From the NCBI GenBank assembly GCA_903813345.2, contig CAIIXF020000002.1, positions 31,926,926-31,990,925 of the forward strand: 64,000 nt of DNA. Direction: 5' to 3'. The position numbers and the translations under genes are program-made. Shown here in pieces: positions 23,990 through 36,749 of this stretch. The stretch comes from Owenia fusiformis (taxonomy: Eukaryota; Annelida; Polychaeta; Sabellida; Oweniidae). Under the pieces are notes generated by a model that had not been told where the DNA came from, ran no database searches, and saw only the letters and a list, made by a program, of their open reading frames with translations. How positions within the stretch are numbered: the stretch's first letter is position 1; every line of letters starts with the position of its first letter.

Positions 23990-24142
23990 CAGGCACGTAG
24001 CCATGCAGTTTTTCACCATTCTAAGCACTTTTCGCGTGATTTTTGCCAAAACTGTCAAAAGCTCCGCCCCCGCCTTGGCAAAAACTACCCCTTGGTAACC
24101 CCCCCCCCCCCCCCCCCCAGGTAAATCCTGGCTACGGGCCTG
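23990..24142. mobile_element. CAGGC...GCCTG MITE (hAT-like termini), copy 1, with C20 run
   Basis: Ends CAGGCACGTAGCC and GGCTACGGGCCTG are imperfect inverted repeats. The interior TTTTTCACCATTCTAAGCAC and TTTTCGCGTGAT is shared with the copy at 60546-60781. A homopolymer of 20 C lies at 24099-24118. No clear 8-bp duplication remains. Confidence 0.65.
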
Positions 24143-24724
24143 AAAACATAGCTTATTGAAGGTTACATTTGAATAAATTGATGATTTTTCGAACAAAACT
24201 TGATATGGGGCCTTCAAACAACATGGACAATTTACGTTATTAGGCTACCCAAGTAGATCACATTTAAATATGAAACTCATTCGGCAGAGAGCTATAACAG
24301 CCCCGTATATTAAAATATAAATCCAAAGTACAAAATAAAAACTACAATAATGGCATTGAAGTGTGAAGACAACAATGAAAACCAAAACGTTTTAATAAAT
24401 AAGTATGCCTCATACGCCAACGCAACACATTAGATCGACTTTTCTTGTCGCTTTTAGAGTTGATATATATTCACACCAGTCGCCCTAATATATTCTTTTA
24501 GAATCAATCAAAGCCTGTAATAATTTTAAGATCAACTTTTAATTAGTTTCATCGTTTTGCGCTTCAATTTCATTTTATACTTCTTGGTTTAAGTCAATCA
24601 CATATATTCATTCAGAATACGTACAGTATGGTACATGTAGTTGCATTTGAAACTAGAAGCAGCTTAGATGCAATTTGTAAATAACACGCATGAACCGAAA
24701 ACATGCCAAACTTCACTGGTCCCT

Positions 24725-26526
24725 ACCTGGTTATGAAGACGTTACGTCTTTCTAACAAAATGAATGAACTTCCGTCGGAGGAAATTCTTATTTTCACCAA
24801 GAAGGAATTCGATTTATATCCAAATATTTTACTCGTATGTTACTTTTAACATCTGGTTACTGAGAAGCGTCAAGAGTATATATGAACATCCCATGGCTCC
24901 AATAATCGAGTGAAAATTCTTCACTTCAGCAGTCAGGACGTTATGAAATCCATCAGATAACATACTGGTTGCTTAAGTGAGGAGATTTGCTCATGGCTGA
25001 TTAGCTTTTCAGTAACCGGATGCTACCGCGTGAAACAAAAAATCCCACCCACCCACAAAATGTTGCAAAACTTTTTTGTCTGCACATCAAATTCTGACTG
25101 TTTTTTGGCACATTGAAACTAGACTCTGTCTTGCAACTCCATGTTCAGATGACTGGCATGGCTCAACTATGTGCACATTCATGAGTGTTGCAAGACGTGT
25201 CATAAATTCCTTTCCAGGCACAATTGGATATGACACCCACCTTTTGTAACATAATTTTGGAAATAAGTTATAATGAGTTTATCAATGGACTTCCTTTCCC
25301 TGATGTACAATCAAAAATCATTAGTATTTCCAAAGTTATGACATAAAAGGTATTTGGCATTTTTGTGTAGAATCCAGCTGTACCTGCAAAGGAATGAATA
25401 CTTAGAGCAAATCTTGGAATGCTCATAAAAGTGCATCTAGTTTGGCTAGTCAACTGAAACTTCTCGTGGAGCTGCCCCATGGAGCCTAGTTTAAATATGC
25501 CAAAGAACAATTCAGATATCATGCAGACAATAAAGTTATCCAACAATAACACCCTATACAGACTGTGCTATACGAAAGCAAGCGGTGCGGATATCATGTG
25601 TGCAAGGTGCGGATATTATGGTCATTTTTGAATTTGAATTTGTGATATGTGGCATGTTGGATACTCAATTGTAGTCATCAATTTGTTGAGGATACCTAAT
25701 ATAAGGGAAATTTTGTCTATATCTGTATTCTTCATTCTTTAACGACACACTGAGCATTCATCCTTGCTTCATAGTAAAGAATTCAAAATTGCTGCTTTAT
25801 TACACAGTTTATAGCCTACATTCAGTATTGGTGATCGAGATGACCAATCAATATAATTTATTTTTGAATTTTGAAAGGCTTTGAAAAGTGAAAATCGGAT
25901 ATCCACAGATATCAAGCGGTGCGGATATCGTCACTTTTCAGATACCCAGATATCCGCACGGCTTGTTTAGAGGTAGCACATTTTTGTTTAATGTTTCCCA
26001 TTTTGTATAAAATCAAACAGAAACTTTTCAACTCTCAAAATGCCAATACAATTTGTATTGATAGGTCATCTCGATCACCAATATTGAATGAATGCTGTTT
26101 ACGCTGTGGAGCAGCTGCGATTTCAAATTATTTGCTTTGGAGAGAGTATCGATGTGTCACCATATGAATTAACTACACACCTATTTGGACGATTTTCTTT
26201 TTATAAGGGAATCTGTACTGATGTATGATATAATTGAATACCCAACAAGCCTAAGTTAGTGAAATATCACGAAATCTAATTAAAAAATGACCGTTAATAT
26301 CTGCACCTTGCGCACATGATATCCACACCGTTTGTTTTTGTATAGCACAGTCTGTATAGGGTGATTAAGTGGGTGGCATTTTCATGTCACCCTATACAAC
26401 ATCTGTTTTAACATACATATTATTTATATAGAAATCGACCTCCTTCCTGGTAAAAGTGATGAAAATAAAAACTACTTTGACGGAAGTCCATTTTGTCATG
26501 AATACGTAACGTCTTTATAACCAGGT
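24725..26526. mobile_element. 1.8-kb foldback element containing a second foldback
   Basis: Arms of about 100 bp: ACCTGGTTATGAAGACGTTA at 24725 and the complement of 26420-26526 (ACCTGGTTATAAAGACGTTA), followed by shared AACAAAATG/ACAAAATGG, ACTTCCGTC and TTATTTTCA segments. A smaller inverted pair (CATCTGGTTACTGAGAA and TTTTCAGTAACCGGATG) lies at about 24850-25024. Contains the 25550-26363 element. No transposase. Confidence 0.7.
25550..26363. mobile_element. 814-bp nested palindromic element
   Basis: Ends CACCCTATACAGACTGTGCT and its complement, with arms of about 90 bp through GGTGCGGATATCATGTG. Further inside, TTGGTGATCGAGATGACC (about 25828) pairs with GGTCATCTCGATCACCAA (about 26064), and GATATC/GTGCGGATATC motifs flank the centre near 25920. 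Essentially the whole element can fold on itself. Confidence 0.75.
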
Positions 26527-26584
26527 TTGTTAACTTGTGAACTTAATAGCATCACGTAATCGGGAAAAAATAAACTTAATGAAA

Positions 26585-26920
26585 TTCTCGTCTAAGAACA
26601 ACTCTTCAAATAACCGTGGAGACGAGACTGGACTGCTATAGATAGGCATGAATGAACAGGGAATAATAAAGTGAATCCTATTTGTCATGTAGATAATGCA
26701 TTTAAAGAAACGTACTAAGAGACAATAGCTAAATGGGCGATAATAGAGATGATTAATGGAGTATTTCCACAGTTGTTGAAAAATCAAGAATAGCGTATAT
26801 TGCTAGCAGGATGTACAGTCAATTATCGTGTGAATTTTTGTCAGATTTTTTAGAGTTGATTAATATTATGTGAACCTATCTCAGTCAGCATAACAAAGAA
26901 GACATCAAATGTGAGTGATA
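26585..26920. repeat. Segmental duplication block B
   Basis: About 330 bp, roughly 88-90% identical by eye to 33046-33380 in the same orientation. The shared open frame on the minus strand in both copies is interrupted differently and shows no known domain. Confidence 0.85.
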
Positions 26921-26959
26921 GGCAACCGTTATGTATACGTAAGTATTTGTACAATAAAG

Positions 26960-27247
26960 ATTTAAAATTTTTGAAAAAATATTTTGCCACCAAAGTGACA
27001 TCACAGTGTATCCTCGTGACATCACAAAATGTATAGATTGAATGCTTGCAATATATGGCTTTCCCCTGATCTATCCAATAGAGAAGAGAAAGTAATGCGT
27101 TTTACAGCAGTGACTGGTCCTTTTCTTTCTAAAATGGCGGAAAATTCCATTATTTGAAAAAATGACTTTTAAATGGTTTAATAAGCTGTGAAAAGTAAAA
27201 TATGAATGATTAAACTTTATGTGCAAACTTTACGCGGGGCCTTTAAA
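26960..27247. mobile_element. TTAA-flanked MITE, copy 2 (right end clear, left end decayed)
   Basis: Right end GCAAACTTTACGCGGGGCCT followed by TTAA. The inward TCATTCATATTTTAC and the GTGACATCAC-type interior resemble 23309-24213 and 47973-48298. The left boundary is inferred only from similarity. Confidence 0.5.
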
Positions 27248-27423
27248 TAACCGGAATATACGTCGCCTTTGGTTTGTACATGCTTTATTTTAAGAAATTG
27301 ACTGAATGTGGGAGCAGATTTGAGAAACCAAAAATATCAACCCATACAACTATACAGTAGATACTTTAAATGAATTTTCCTATGTTAAATTTGGTTGTTT
27401 TGCTTTTCAAATGAACTGCCATC

Positions 27424-29129
27424 AGGCCCGTAAGACACTTTTCTCCAAGGGGGGGGGGGGGGGGTGCGGTTTTTAGCTTACTAAAGAGAATATAAAATTG
27501 TCATTTTTTTGCCGCGTAATCAAATCGCGTAAGACAGAGGGGGGGGGGTCAGTTACTCCCTATATTGGTTTGGAATTAACAAATGCAACTTCCAAACGTT
27601 CCAATTGTTTTGTGGGGGGTATGAGGAGTGGTCCACTCCCCCTAGAAAATTTTACAGTTTTGAGATGCTATTTGGTGCTTTCTGGGCACTTTCAATGTGT
27701 AAGTTTCTAAGTAGTACGCCAACACCACGGGAATAAGAGTTGAGTGAATAAAAAACTGAGCATTCAGGGCGGAAAATTTTGAAATTTGGTTGTATTTGGA
27801 GCGAATTTGCAACCATCTGGTACGCCTGTGCGATATGAGTCAATAAGAAAAATGTGAATTTTTTTTTCAAATTCTTTTAGGGGTGTCAAAGAGGATGAGA
27901 GGGTGAAGCGGGGTGGGGTGCCAGTAGGGGCGCAAGGGGTTGTCCCCCAGAAACATTGACCATATCAAGGTGCTATTTGATGATGTCTGGGCACTTAAAA
28001 AATGTCTGAGACAATACATGAAATTCAGAATATTTTCTTTTGTTTTGTGGGGGATGTGAGGGGTGGCTAACTCTCCTAGAAAATTTTACAATTTAAAGAT
28101 GGTATTTGGTGCTTCTGGGCACTTTTAAAGTGTATTAGTCAATAAAAACATTGAAAAACAATCACAATTTTTTTCAAATTTTGGGGGTGTCAAAGGGGGG
28201 AGGGGTGCCAGAGGGGGAGGTGGGGCTGGGGTGCCAGAGGGGGAGCAAGTGTTTGTCCCCCATATCAAAATTTACAATATCAAGGTGCTAATCGATGAAG
28301 TTTGGGCACTTTAAAAGTGTCTGTGCCTAAAAGTGCCTATTTCCCAAGAAAATTTTACAATTTTAAGATGCTATTTGGTGCTTTCTGGGCACTTTTTGGG
28401 GTGTTAAGGGGGGGGGGGGCTGCCAGAGGGGGAGGTGGAGTGGGGATGCCAGAGGACGAGTAAGTGTTAGTCTTCCAGAATCATTAACTTTATCAAGGAT
28501 CGAGCTATTTGATGATGTCTGGGCAATTTAAAAGTGTCTGAGACAAAACACTAAAATAAATTTAGAACTTTCCATTGTTTTGTTTGGGGTGTGAGGGGTG
28601 GCCCACTCCCCCTAGAAAATTTTACAATTTTACGACGCTTTTTGGTGCTTTCTGGGCACTTTCAAAGTGTATGAGTCAATTAAAGAATTTGAGAAAATCA
28701 CAATTTTTTTTTGGGGGGGGGGTCAAGGGGGGGGGGCGCCAGAGGGGGGGGCGCCAGAATGGGGGGGGGGGGGCAAGTGCAAGATGCAAGAGGGGGAGCA
28801 AGTCCCCCAGAAACACTAACTATATCAAGGAGCTATTTGATGATGTCTGGGCACTTTAAAAGTGTCTGAGACAAAACACTAAAATAAAAGAACTTTCCAT
28901 TGTTTTGTGGGGGGTGTGAGGGGTGGCCAATACCCCTAGAAAATTTTTCAATTTTAAGATGCTATTTGGTGCTTTCTGGGTACTTTCAAAGTGTATGAGT
29001 CAATGAAAAAAAAATTACAAAAAAAATATTTTTCAAAAAAAAACATTTTTTTCAAATTTTTTTTGTGGGGTGACAAAGGGGGGTGCGGTCGCACCCATCG
29101 CACCCCCCCCCCCCCATCTGACGGCCCTG
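27424..29129. mobile_element. 1.7-kb G-rich element with ~300-bp internal repeats
   Basis: Outer ends CAGGCCCGTA (27424) and the complement of CAGGGCCGTC (to 29129) resemble the hAT-like CAGGC MITE termini seen elsewhere here. Inside, a unit containing gtgaggggtggcccactccc, ttttaagatgctatttggtg, ctttctgggcactttcaaag and gatgatgtctgggcacttta is repeated about five times between 27590 and 29000. Units are joined by long G runs (16 G at 27449-27464, several more at 28400-28800). Open frames here reflect the repeats. Confidence 0.7.
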
Positions 29130-30059
29130 GCCCTATATCAATTTAAACGCGTGATGTAATAGTTTTGAGCTGGCTTTAAAGATTCTCGCAATCTTTATCC
29201 AATCAGCGTTTGCGAGTGTGTCGGCTCACGTATAAAAGGCGAATCCAACTCAAATCCATGCAGGGGTGTATGAGGTACTCGAATAGGAGAGCTCGTGAAA
29301 TCTGAATTTATATGCACATGGTCAATGTTTACACATGTTTGGAGTTATTGATGAAAATGTGATATGGGTGTGGTTCCGAATTTGAAGTCATTGCTGGAAA
29401 ATATGATTTTAATACGTGAAATTATATCTACAAATACAGCACTAAAAATAACAGTACACATGAAGTACATGTATGATTGTGTCCAGAAATGTTTGAAACC
29501 CTTACAGAAAATTCTGTCTGCATTTTGTCACCATTGCTCTTTCTTCCCGCATTCTAGTGCTGTTTGAATGAATATATCAATAAATGTATTTCTAACTAAA
29601 ATATATCACATTTTTTGTGAAACCACAAACATTTAGATCATAAAAAAATATTCATTACTTGAGTGAGCACGATATGCAAGGGTTACTAAGTTGACACAGT
29701 AAATGACCACTGATATTGTGTTAGCAAATATGTATTAGCAGAATACGCTGTGTGCATGGACTAACACCCCTCACTTTCATATTGAAGTGACTAATTGGTT
29801 TATGTTTACGTTTTAATGTGTTTTGGGTTCCTTGTTACAGCAAGGGGGGCCAGTAAAGTAGACTAACATGTTTGCATGGCAAATTTTGATCGAATATGTG
29901 AGACACTTTAATGTCATTAAATGCTGATTTAGAGTGGATCAACATGCGTTTTGGCCAATTTTTGGCGTTCATGAAAGCAATTTATTTAAATTTCTAATTA
30001 ACAATGTAATTTACAACTTATTTTCACTGATCAAGAGAAAAACATATTTTCAAAAAATA

Positions 30060-30225
30060 GAAATGTTTATTATCACCTCCTTCTGAGACATGTTCTCGGG
30101 GTATTAGTACTAATTTAGAATTTATTTTTCTATATTGACTTGAGCAATAGGTGGAGCCAAAGTGGTCATCATTCGTCCTGGTCCAGGTGTTAATATCAGT
30201 AGTAATATTTGATTTCAGTGGGCGA
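30060..30225 (+). repeat. Dispersed repeat with ATTGACTTGAGCAATAGGTG core, copy 1
   Basis: About 165 bp matching the reverse complement of 54860-55025. Best-conserved parts are GGGTATTAGTACTA, the core given in the name followed by GAGCCA, and the CTGGTCCAGG end. Probably a SINE or short MITE; no pol III box could be confirmed by eye. Confidence 0.7.
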
Positions 30226-30279
30226 CATTATGGACTTTGATATAACGCAACTTGGTTCAGGTTTGTCCAAAAATAACTC

Positions 30280-30560
30280 CTTTTTGGTTTAGAGATCAAC
30301 TTGATATGTTTTGCTTACACAGAGAGACGAGACACCAATATATGTTATGTATTTGCAAAATGTCAAACGTGACATATTGGTTGGCTTCCTGTAAAAAATA
30401 TGACTTGAGCGTTGCACTTTATCGCCTTAAGCGTTAAACAAGAAAAGTGAATTAGGAGGGATCAAAGAGACGTGAAGCAGAGTAGAATAAATGACACCAT
30501 TGATTGTTCATTACATGTAACCAGCACGCATGTTGATACTTATAATGAGATGTTTTATAT
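30280..30560. repeat. Segmental duplication block C
   Basis: About 280 bp homologous to 38120-38390 in the same orientation (shared GTTTGCTTACA, CAAAATGTCAAAC, TTGGCTTC, GTGAATTA and GGATC). More diverged than blocks A and B. Confidence 0.75.
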
Positions 30561-30859
30561 AACGTCTGTTAAAGAAACGCGTAAAATAAAATATCGAAAT
30601 GTCAAAATACTATTGAAAATACAAAAGATCGATGTTTTGGCCGATTACAGAACCCATCACTTTTCAATTTCAAACATCATTGTTATTCGGTATACAGTTG
30701 TATGCTTTTCTGATTGGTAGTTCACCATTCAAAGACATGCATGCTGCAATGACGAGGTATCAATTATAGGTAGGAGTCCGCTATTTTATGTAATTAAATG
30801 CAACAGCAAAACAATTAAAAGAAATCACATATATTCACCAGCACTGCAAATAAGAACAA

Positions 30860-31075
30860 TTTGCTCATATCCTTAACGGCATTTATATTGCTCCACTCTT
30901 AATTCAGGCGCTTAGGAAGCACTTCAAATGATATAAAAGTCCAGTGTGAACATTTAGCAGATTAGTCAGTTAGAAGGTAATATCTCATACTTCGTCGTGC
31001 CCGTCAAGAATGCTGATTTGGCCTTATTACCCCCAGACCATTTATATTGTAATATGGTGGGATTTATATTAATTT
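30860..31075 (+). repeat. Segmental duplication block A' (second TATA/Inr copy)
   Basis: Second copy of 20785-21000. TATAAAAG begins at about 30932 and TCAGT at about 30967. It starts only about 300 bp after block C, as expected at a tandem-duplication junction. Confidence 0.7.
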
Positions 31076-33045
31076 GCGCAAATGGATTGGTATCGATATG
31101 GTGAACACACGTTTCTCTTAAAACAGTCATCAAAAAATTTTAAGAATTTTACACATCGTCAATTTATAATGGTCATCTTTTGAATGGTAACAATATAATT
31201 TGAAAAAAAGATTTGGTAGAACGAAGCAAAAAATAATTGCACTAAAAACAAAAAATGTTAACAAAAACAGTTATACAAAATTGCTGTCAATCAGTCAACA
31301 TTACATAAAGGACCATGTTTTTTATAGAATTTTTCAATACAGTAATTGGTTTAAGAGAAAAACATTGTTGAATTCAATTCACCATATCGATACCTATCCT
31401 TTGGATAACTCCGTTCATATACTTTTTGTCGAATGCAATTGTATTGATAGAGAGAGAGAGAGAGAGAGGGGGGTAGAGAGGGATAGAGAGAGAGGGGGAG
31501 AAGGGGGGAGGGCCTATTTGCTTATAACTTGCTTTCTCCCACTCCTTGAACTAAATCCATTTTAAATGTCATCAACAACCATCAGACTGAATCGGACAAG
31601 AAGTCAAAGTCAAGAAGTCAAGAAGATCCAAGTTTTTTCAAGCAAATGGTCTTATTTTTACAAAGGGCCCAACTTTTTCCATAAGGCCCATCTATACCCT
31701 CATTACTTCATCGAGATTGAAACCCTAATTGTAACATGCACAAACAGTCAAACAATTTTTCCTTCCTGGCACTTGCCAGGGATGGATTTAATGAATACTG
31801 AAAAATTTAATACCTTGATAGGCAATTCTCCCAGCATGAATATCTTGAAGTTCTGACTCAATAAATGTCTCTATAGATTTGAATTCTAAAATGATGATTA
31901 AGCTAGCTTCATTTATAAAAGTCAATACATAATTTTCCTCGTTACACAATTAACTATAAACTGGTCCTACCATCAACCCTAAACTACAGTATCCTTTGCT
32001 CTTTGTATTGTATCTTAATAACCATATAATGCCAAAAAGGCGATTGAAGGTAACTTCTACATAATAAATACAGATAATTGATTAATAAATAAATAAATAA
32101 AAATAGATAAATAAATAAATAACAAACAGACAGACAGCAACTAATATATATAATACACAAGCATGCCCTCACGGTATCAGCTTGTTCTGTTCATTTTTTA
32201 TCATTACTTTATGATAACGCTTATCAGATGTGTTTAGTCGTAAATAAGCCAAGGGTGAATGATTTACTTGTCTACTATAAGAGAAATATGATATGGTATC
32301 AAAACAAATGATGTATATCGACTATAAAACATAAAGTATAAGAGACAATAAAATATAATGTTTAGGAAACTCAAAGAATCTCAATAAACTCTTCAAGGAT
32401 ATAACAAAATATATAAAGACTTGTTCAAGGTGCTACACCAAAACAGGAAATATTATAACAAAGACTAGTTACGTGATAAAGCCACATGAATAGATTTAAA
32501 AACGTAAACATTAAAATCAATTGTAAAATTGTAAAATGTATGTTTATCATGTAACTGTACTGTAATTGTTTTTGCAATTGCTTTAACATGCTTATTCTTT
32601 GAAATAAAAAAATTATAAAAAAACAAAAAAAAAATTAATTTTCTTTATGTGCAATAATATTTTCATGGTTTTGGCACTTCCAAATCATTTTACACTTATC
32701 GGTTTAAGCCAAACCTACATCTATTTATTGTAATTATTTGTGTTTATTTAGAATAGGGATTTATCAAGGAGGATATTTATCTTTCTGATAGCATGCATGC
32801 TGTAATATTTGTATGTTTTTCATTAATCTTGGAAAAAGTGAAAATCTGTTCTAGCAAATGCAAATTGAGGTTCGATCGTGTCCCATTGGATAAACAAACT
32901 AATAGAAACATTTAAATCATAGATAAACCTTTAAGAACCAAGCCGCGATAGTTCAAGATGCGAATATATATTGCCTTGCACTAAACATTACGAATTAGAA
33001 AAATATAAACCCAGACCTAATCAAATTCTAGTCTAACTACGAAAA
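31076..33045. other. Unassigned sequence with GA and ATAA microsatellites
   Basis: GAGAGAG repeat at 31448-31500 grading into G-rich sequence, and an ATAA-type microsatellite at about 32083-32130. Frames of 121 and 96 codons at 31200-31565 and 31566-31856 (+) lack recognisable motifs and run through the microsatellite. I do not call them genes. Confidence 0.4.
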
Positions 33046-33380
33046 CAAAGAGCTCATCAAATAACCGTGGAGACAGACAACCTGAGGTTGTTATAGATAG
33101 GCTTGAATGGACAGGGAATAATAAAGCGAATCCCGTTTGTCTTGGAGATTATAATGCATTTGAATAAACGTACCAAGAGACAATAGCTGAATGGGCGATA
33201 ATAGAGATGATTAATGGAGTATTTCCACAGTTGTTGAAAAATCAAGAATAGCGTCTTAGGCTAGCAGGATGTACAGTCATTTATCGTGTGAATTTTTGTC
33301 AGATCTGTTAGCTTTGATTAATATTATGTAAACCTATCTCAGTCAGCATAACAAAGAAGACATCAAATGTGAGTAATGGC
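33046..33380. repeat. Segmental duplication block B'
   Basis: Copy of 26585-26920 with scattered substitutions and short indels, ending at the shared CATCAAATGTGAGT. Confidence 0.85.
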
Positions 33381-33817
33381 GGCGTTCATATTTCCGTAAA
33401 CTGTTTTCTTTTGTTAAGTAATCTGGATAAAACATATACTTCGCAATCAATTTTAAAAATTACTTTATTTTAAAGATCAAGGAATAAATGCGAACGTCCC
33501 CATCCATAGTCGCTCCTAATCTATATACCGTAATAAAGCTCATTCAATACTGGATCATGTACCAAATATTAGCATGGCTGGTCTTTGGGATGTTTGGTAG
33601 TGACGATCCCCTTTGTTTATTGTATTGTATCATCTAAAGCTCTCTGGGCTTAATCAAAGAATTGAACAAGCTTTCATATGATATATAACATTCTTGGGTA
33701 TGCTATTTAGAATTGATGGTTTATGGGGGACAGTCAGTATGAAACACCCTGTATGCAATCAAATGTGTATTTTGTCCGTGGAATTTTACAAAACGTCGTG
33801 AAATCAGGAATGTATCA

Positions 33818-34621
33818 GGTGTCCTAAAAAGTGTACCCAAATGAGAACTCCTTCATCAAAAAGCGGGACTTTTCACATGATAAATGAGATAAATGCGCAA
33901 TTTAAATTCAAAAGAATCTATTACTGAGGACATTTTAGATGACATGTTCTAACTGATTTCCATCAACACTGAATGGAATACCAAACATGGATAAATGGCT
34001 GAAGGTACTAAAAAAGTTTTTCTCTAAAACAAAATAGAAATTTCCAATGAAACTTTCAGATGTCTATGATGAAATTGTTTGTCAGATGACTAGATTTCAA
34101 GAATTTTCCTTGATCACTCACAGAGCATTCAATGTTTTGTCTCTGGTACAATTTTTGGGACACTAGTGTACAAATGTAACGTCGCCATGGAATCAGATCT
34201 GTTGTACCGTGTATTATAAACAGGATGCGCCGAAAAAACTCAGCATTCTTTTTCTTGGTGCTGAAACAGTTTATCTTCATCTTACCAAGGATGTTTATCT
34301 GTTTAACACATGGAATTTTCCATGCTGGAAATAATTTTGAAATATTTTAGACACCCAACCTTATGTATCTCTTTGGCATACTGTTCTATGATTGGAATCA
34401 TGACTAATATCAATGTAAACCTGTTGTTTCGGATATGATCCTATCATAACTGTATATTTTCATTTGGACTCCTAGCGTCTGTCATCCTTTTTTAATCAGA
34501 GAAATCCCTGAAAATCTATTGATCTCTTTTCAGAAATAATAGCGAATATAATTCCTACATCTCCATGAAAAATCTCTATGGTTATCTCTAAACAAAAATT
34601 GTGGACTCTTTTAGGGCCACC
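33818..34621. mobile_element. Mariner-like remnant, about 800 bp
   Basis: Left end CAGGTGTCCTAAAAAGTGTA and right end complementary to CAGGGTGGCCCTAAAAGAGT, with TA next to the right end. These are typical mariner-type termini. A 74-codon minus-strand frame inside has no catalytic motif I can identify. Confidence 0.5.
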
Positions 34622-34990
34622 CTGTATTTTTATATACCGATTGGAACAGCGTTGGAGGTCTGCGAGTCTTTAAATCATAAATCATCATGTAGATAATATA
34701 TCGTGGCGACAACTCTCATGTAATATTATTTTTCTCTCGATTAAAATCAAGAAAACTGCTATATTTACGTGTTAACATCTTTAATTTCTTCATATATTGA
34801 CATCTCAAGTCATAAGCATCGAAGCGTGTCGAATGAAACATAAGTTATTTTACATGAAAATAAAAGTGATGAAGCGTTGATTGTATAAATGAATAAATAA
34901 GTCTCGAAAAGGTATGAGAAACTCATCTTTACAAACAATGTGTCTAGAAAGAAGGTCAAGTGATAAACGCTTTTGACAGGGAAATGGAAA

Positions 34991-35020
34991 ACTTTCTAGG
35001 TCAGGCTTGACCTAGAAAGT
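34991..35020. repeat. Short perfect hairpin
   Basis: ACTTTCTAGGTCA, four-base loop, and its complement: 13-base perfect arms. Isolated, with no coding neighbour. Confidence 0.8.
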
Positions 35021-36210
35021 CAATTGAAAAAGAATTTTTGCATTTCTGGTAAAAGAGATGACGAATATCGACTTGAAGAAATGGATAAGAAACTCTATAA
35101 TTTAAAATACTGCCACGTGGTAGCCTTACCCATGTCGGTATTATGTTTTCTTTATCTTCATTAAAAATAAAAACGACAGAAATTCTGTTACCGGGTTCTA
35201 GGAGGAATGATAGCCGAGGGCCTTGGGCGAATGGTTTATCACTTAAACTTAAATCCCACACGGACCCTTATGAAAGATAAATGGCCCATGATCCAATTCT
35301 AGGAAAACGTGTTTTCTTTTGCATTGACTATGAGGTAAGAGTGTAGAGAAGTGAGTTGGTTTAATTAGTTCATCTTCAGTGCACTGCATGTAACAGGCCA
35401 GGTACAGTTTGAAATTATCTTTTGTGTTTAACTAGTGTCCACTGTGACAGTCAATCGTATTTTGTACCACATTGGATTTGGATAACTTGTCAGGTGTCAA
35501 CTCTTTAAAAACAATAAGGAAGAATGCACTGTGTTACAACTGTATATTCTTTAAAATAAACTACAGTTAATTATATTTTGTTATTTTTGTTATCAACGTA
35601 TTGATATTAGACCAAGCAGGTCTTATCTCAATAACGGTATGAATTTTCAATGAAAACCTGGTTACCATAGCAACAAATCATACACCAAATCTCAAAGTCG
35701 AATACAAAATCAACCATAGCCTCAGACCTGAAGAAATGAGATATATTATCTAATATGAGTGTTCGAATCTTAGAATAGGTTGTTCCGCCAAATAAGACTT
35801 TGAAACTTTGAAATCTATGTACTAAAAAATGGTTGCTAATAGAAAATTTCTATGATCATTTTTAGCTTCCCAACAAATCACTAACAATTTACCCTAGATT
35901 AGTTTACTCCTTTAACAAATGCCCTGTAAAGTAATTAAGGTCTTTAAGATTTATCCGTTCCCATAGTAACTCCCTGACGAAGTGACGTGATCCTTTTGCA
36001 ACATACTGAGTTACTCTGTACCAATATATCAAAGAAATATGAAAACATACCATCTTGAGGTTCTGTAGTTGTAGTCCAGCCCACGTGGTCGAATAGCCGT
36101 AAAATCCAAACGCCGAAATATGTAAAATCATACTTGAAACATGAAAAATATGTCCCATTAATTATCTGAACGCACTTTCAAACTCTCTTCCTGACTATAG
36201 ACTATTACAC
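35021..36210. other. Unassigned sequence
   Basis: AT-rich DNA with no supportable gene. The 84-88-codon minus-strand frames here have no recognisable motif. Confidence 0.35.
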
Positions 36211-36749
36211 TGGTGATCCACTCGATTACGCTAGTTACCGAAACGATTCGTTTTGGTAACAAAATGTCGGAGCATCGAAGGTACGATTTTTCTTTTTTCC
36301 TTATTTCACACGTTGTAGGCAGAATTCCCACGACATTTTTAACACATACGTGTATCAGTATCATATGTTTAAGAAAATGTACATATTTGCCCCGATATTT
36401 GCGAACAAATAATTCAGAAGACAACAGAATCGTCGATTTAATTCCTCACTTAAGTTACATAAACGGTTTTTCGAAAAACATTTATGATTTGCACTTTTAA
36501 CCCAAACCGTTTATGTAACTTAAGTGAAAAATTAAATCGACGATTCTGTTGTCTTCTGAGCTATTTGTTCGCAAACATGTACATTTTCTAGCATATGATG
36601 CTGATACACATTTGTGAGAAAAAACGTCGTGGGGATTCTGCCTACAACGCGTAAAATAAGGAAAAAAGAAAAATCGTACCTTCGACGTTCCGACATTTTG
36701 TTACCAAAACGAACCGTTTCGGTAACCAGCGTAATCGAGCGGATCACCA
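36211..36749. mobile_element. 540-bp near-perfect palindromic element
   Basis: Arms of about 250 bp starting TGGTGATCCACTCGATTACG, with inner pair ACTTAAGTTACATAAACGGTT and complement near the centre at about 36480. By eye the arms differ at roughly 8-10%. Both arms encode mirror versions of the same short frame, which is why opposite-strand open frames appear; none is a gene. Target duplication not clear. Confidence 0.85.

Larger units (their letters stand above)
23309..24213. mobile_element. 905-bp TTAA-flanked MITE (piggyBac-type target), copy 1
   Basis: Left end TTAA|AGGCCCCGTGTAAAGTTTG, right end inverted AGGCCCCATATCAAGTTTTG followed by TCAA (one change from TTAA). The subterminal TCATTCATTTAC is shared with the other copies. 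Contains an internal palindrome (23478-23708) and a nested CAGGC MITE (23990-24142). Confidence 0.7.

Noticed and set aside
31200-31856. Adjacent 121- and 96-codon plus-strand frames
   Set aside because: The first runs into a GA microsatellite producing an RERERE stretch; neither has motifs, splice sites or a homologue I can recognise.
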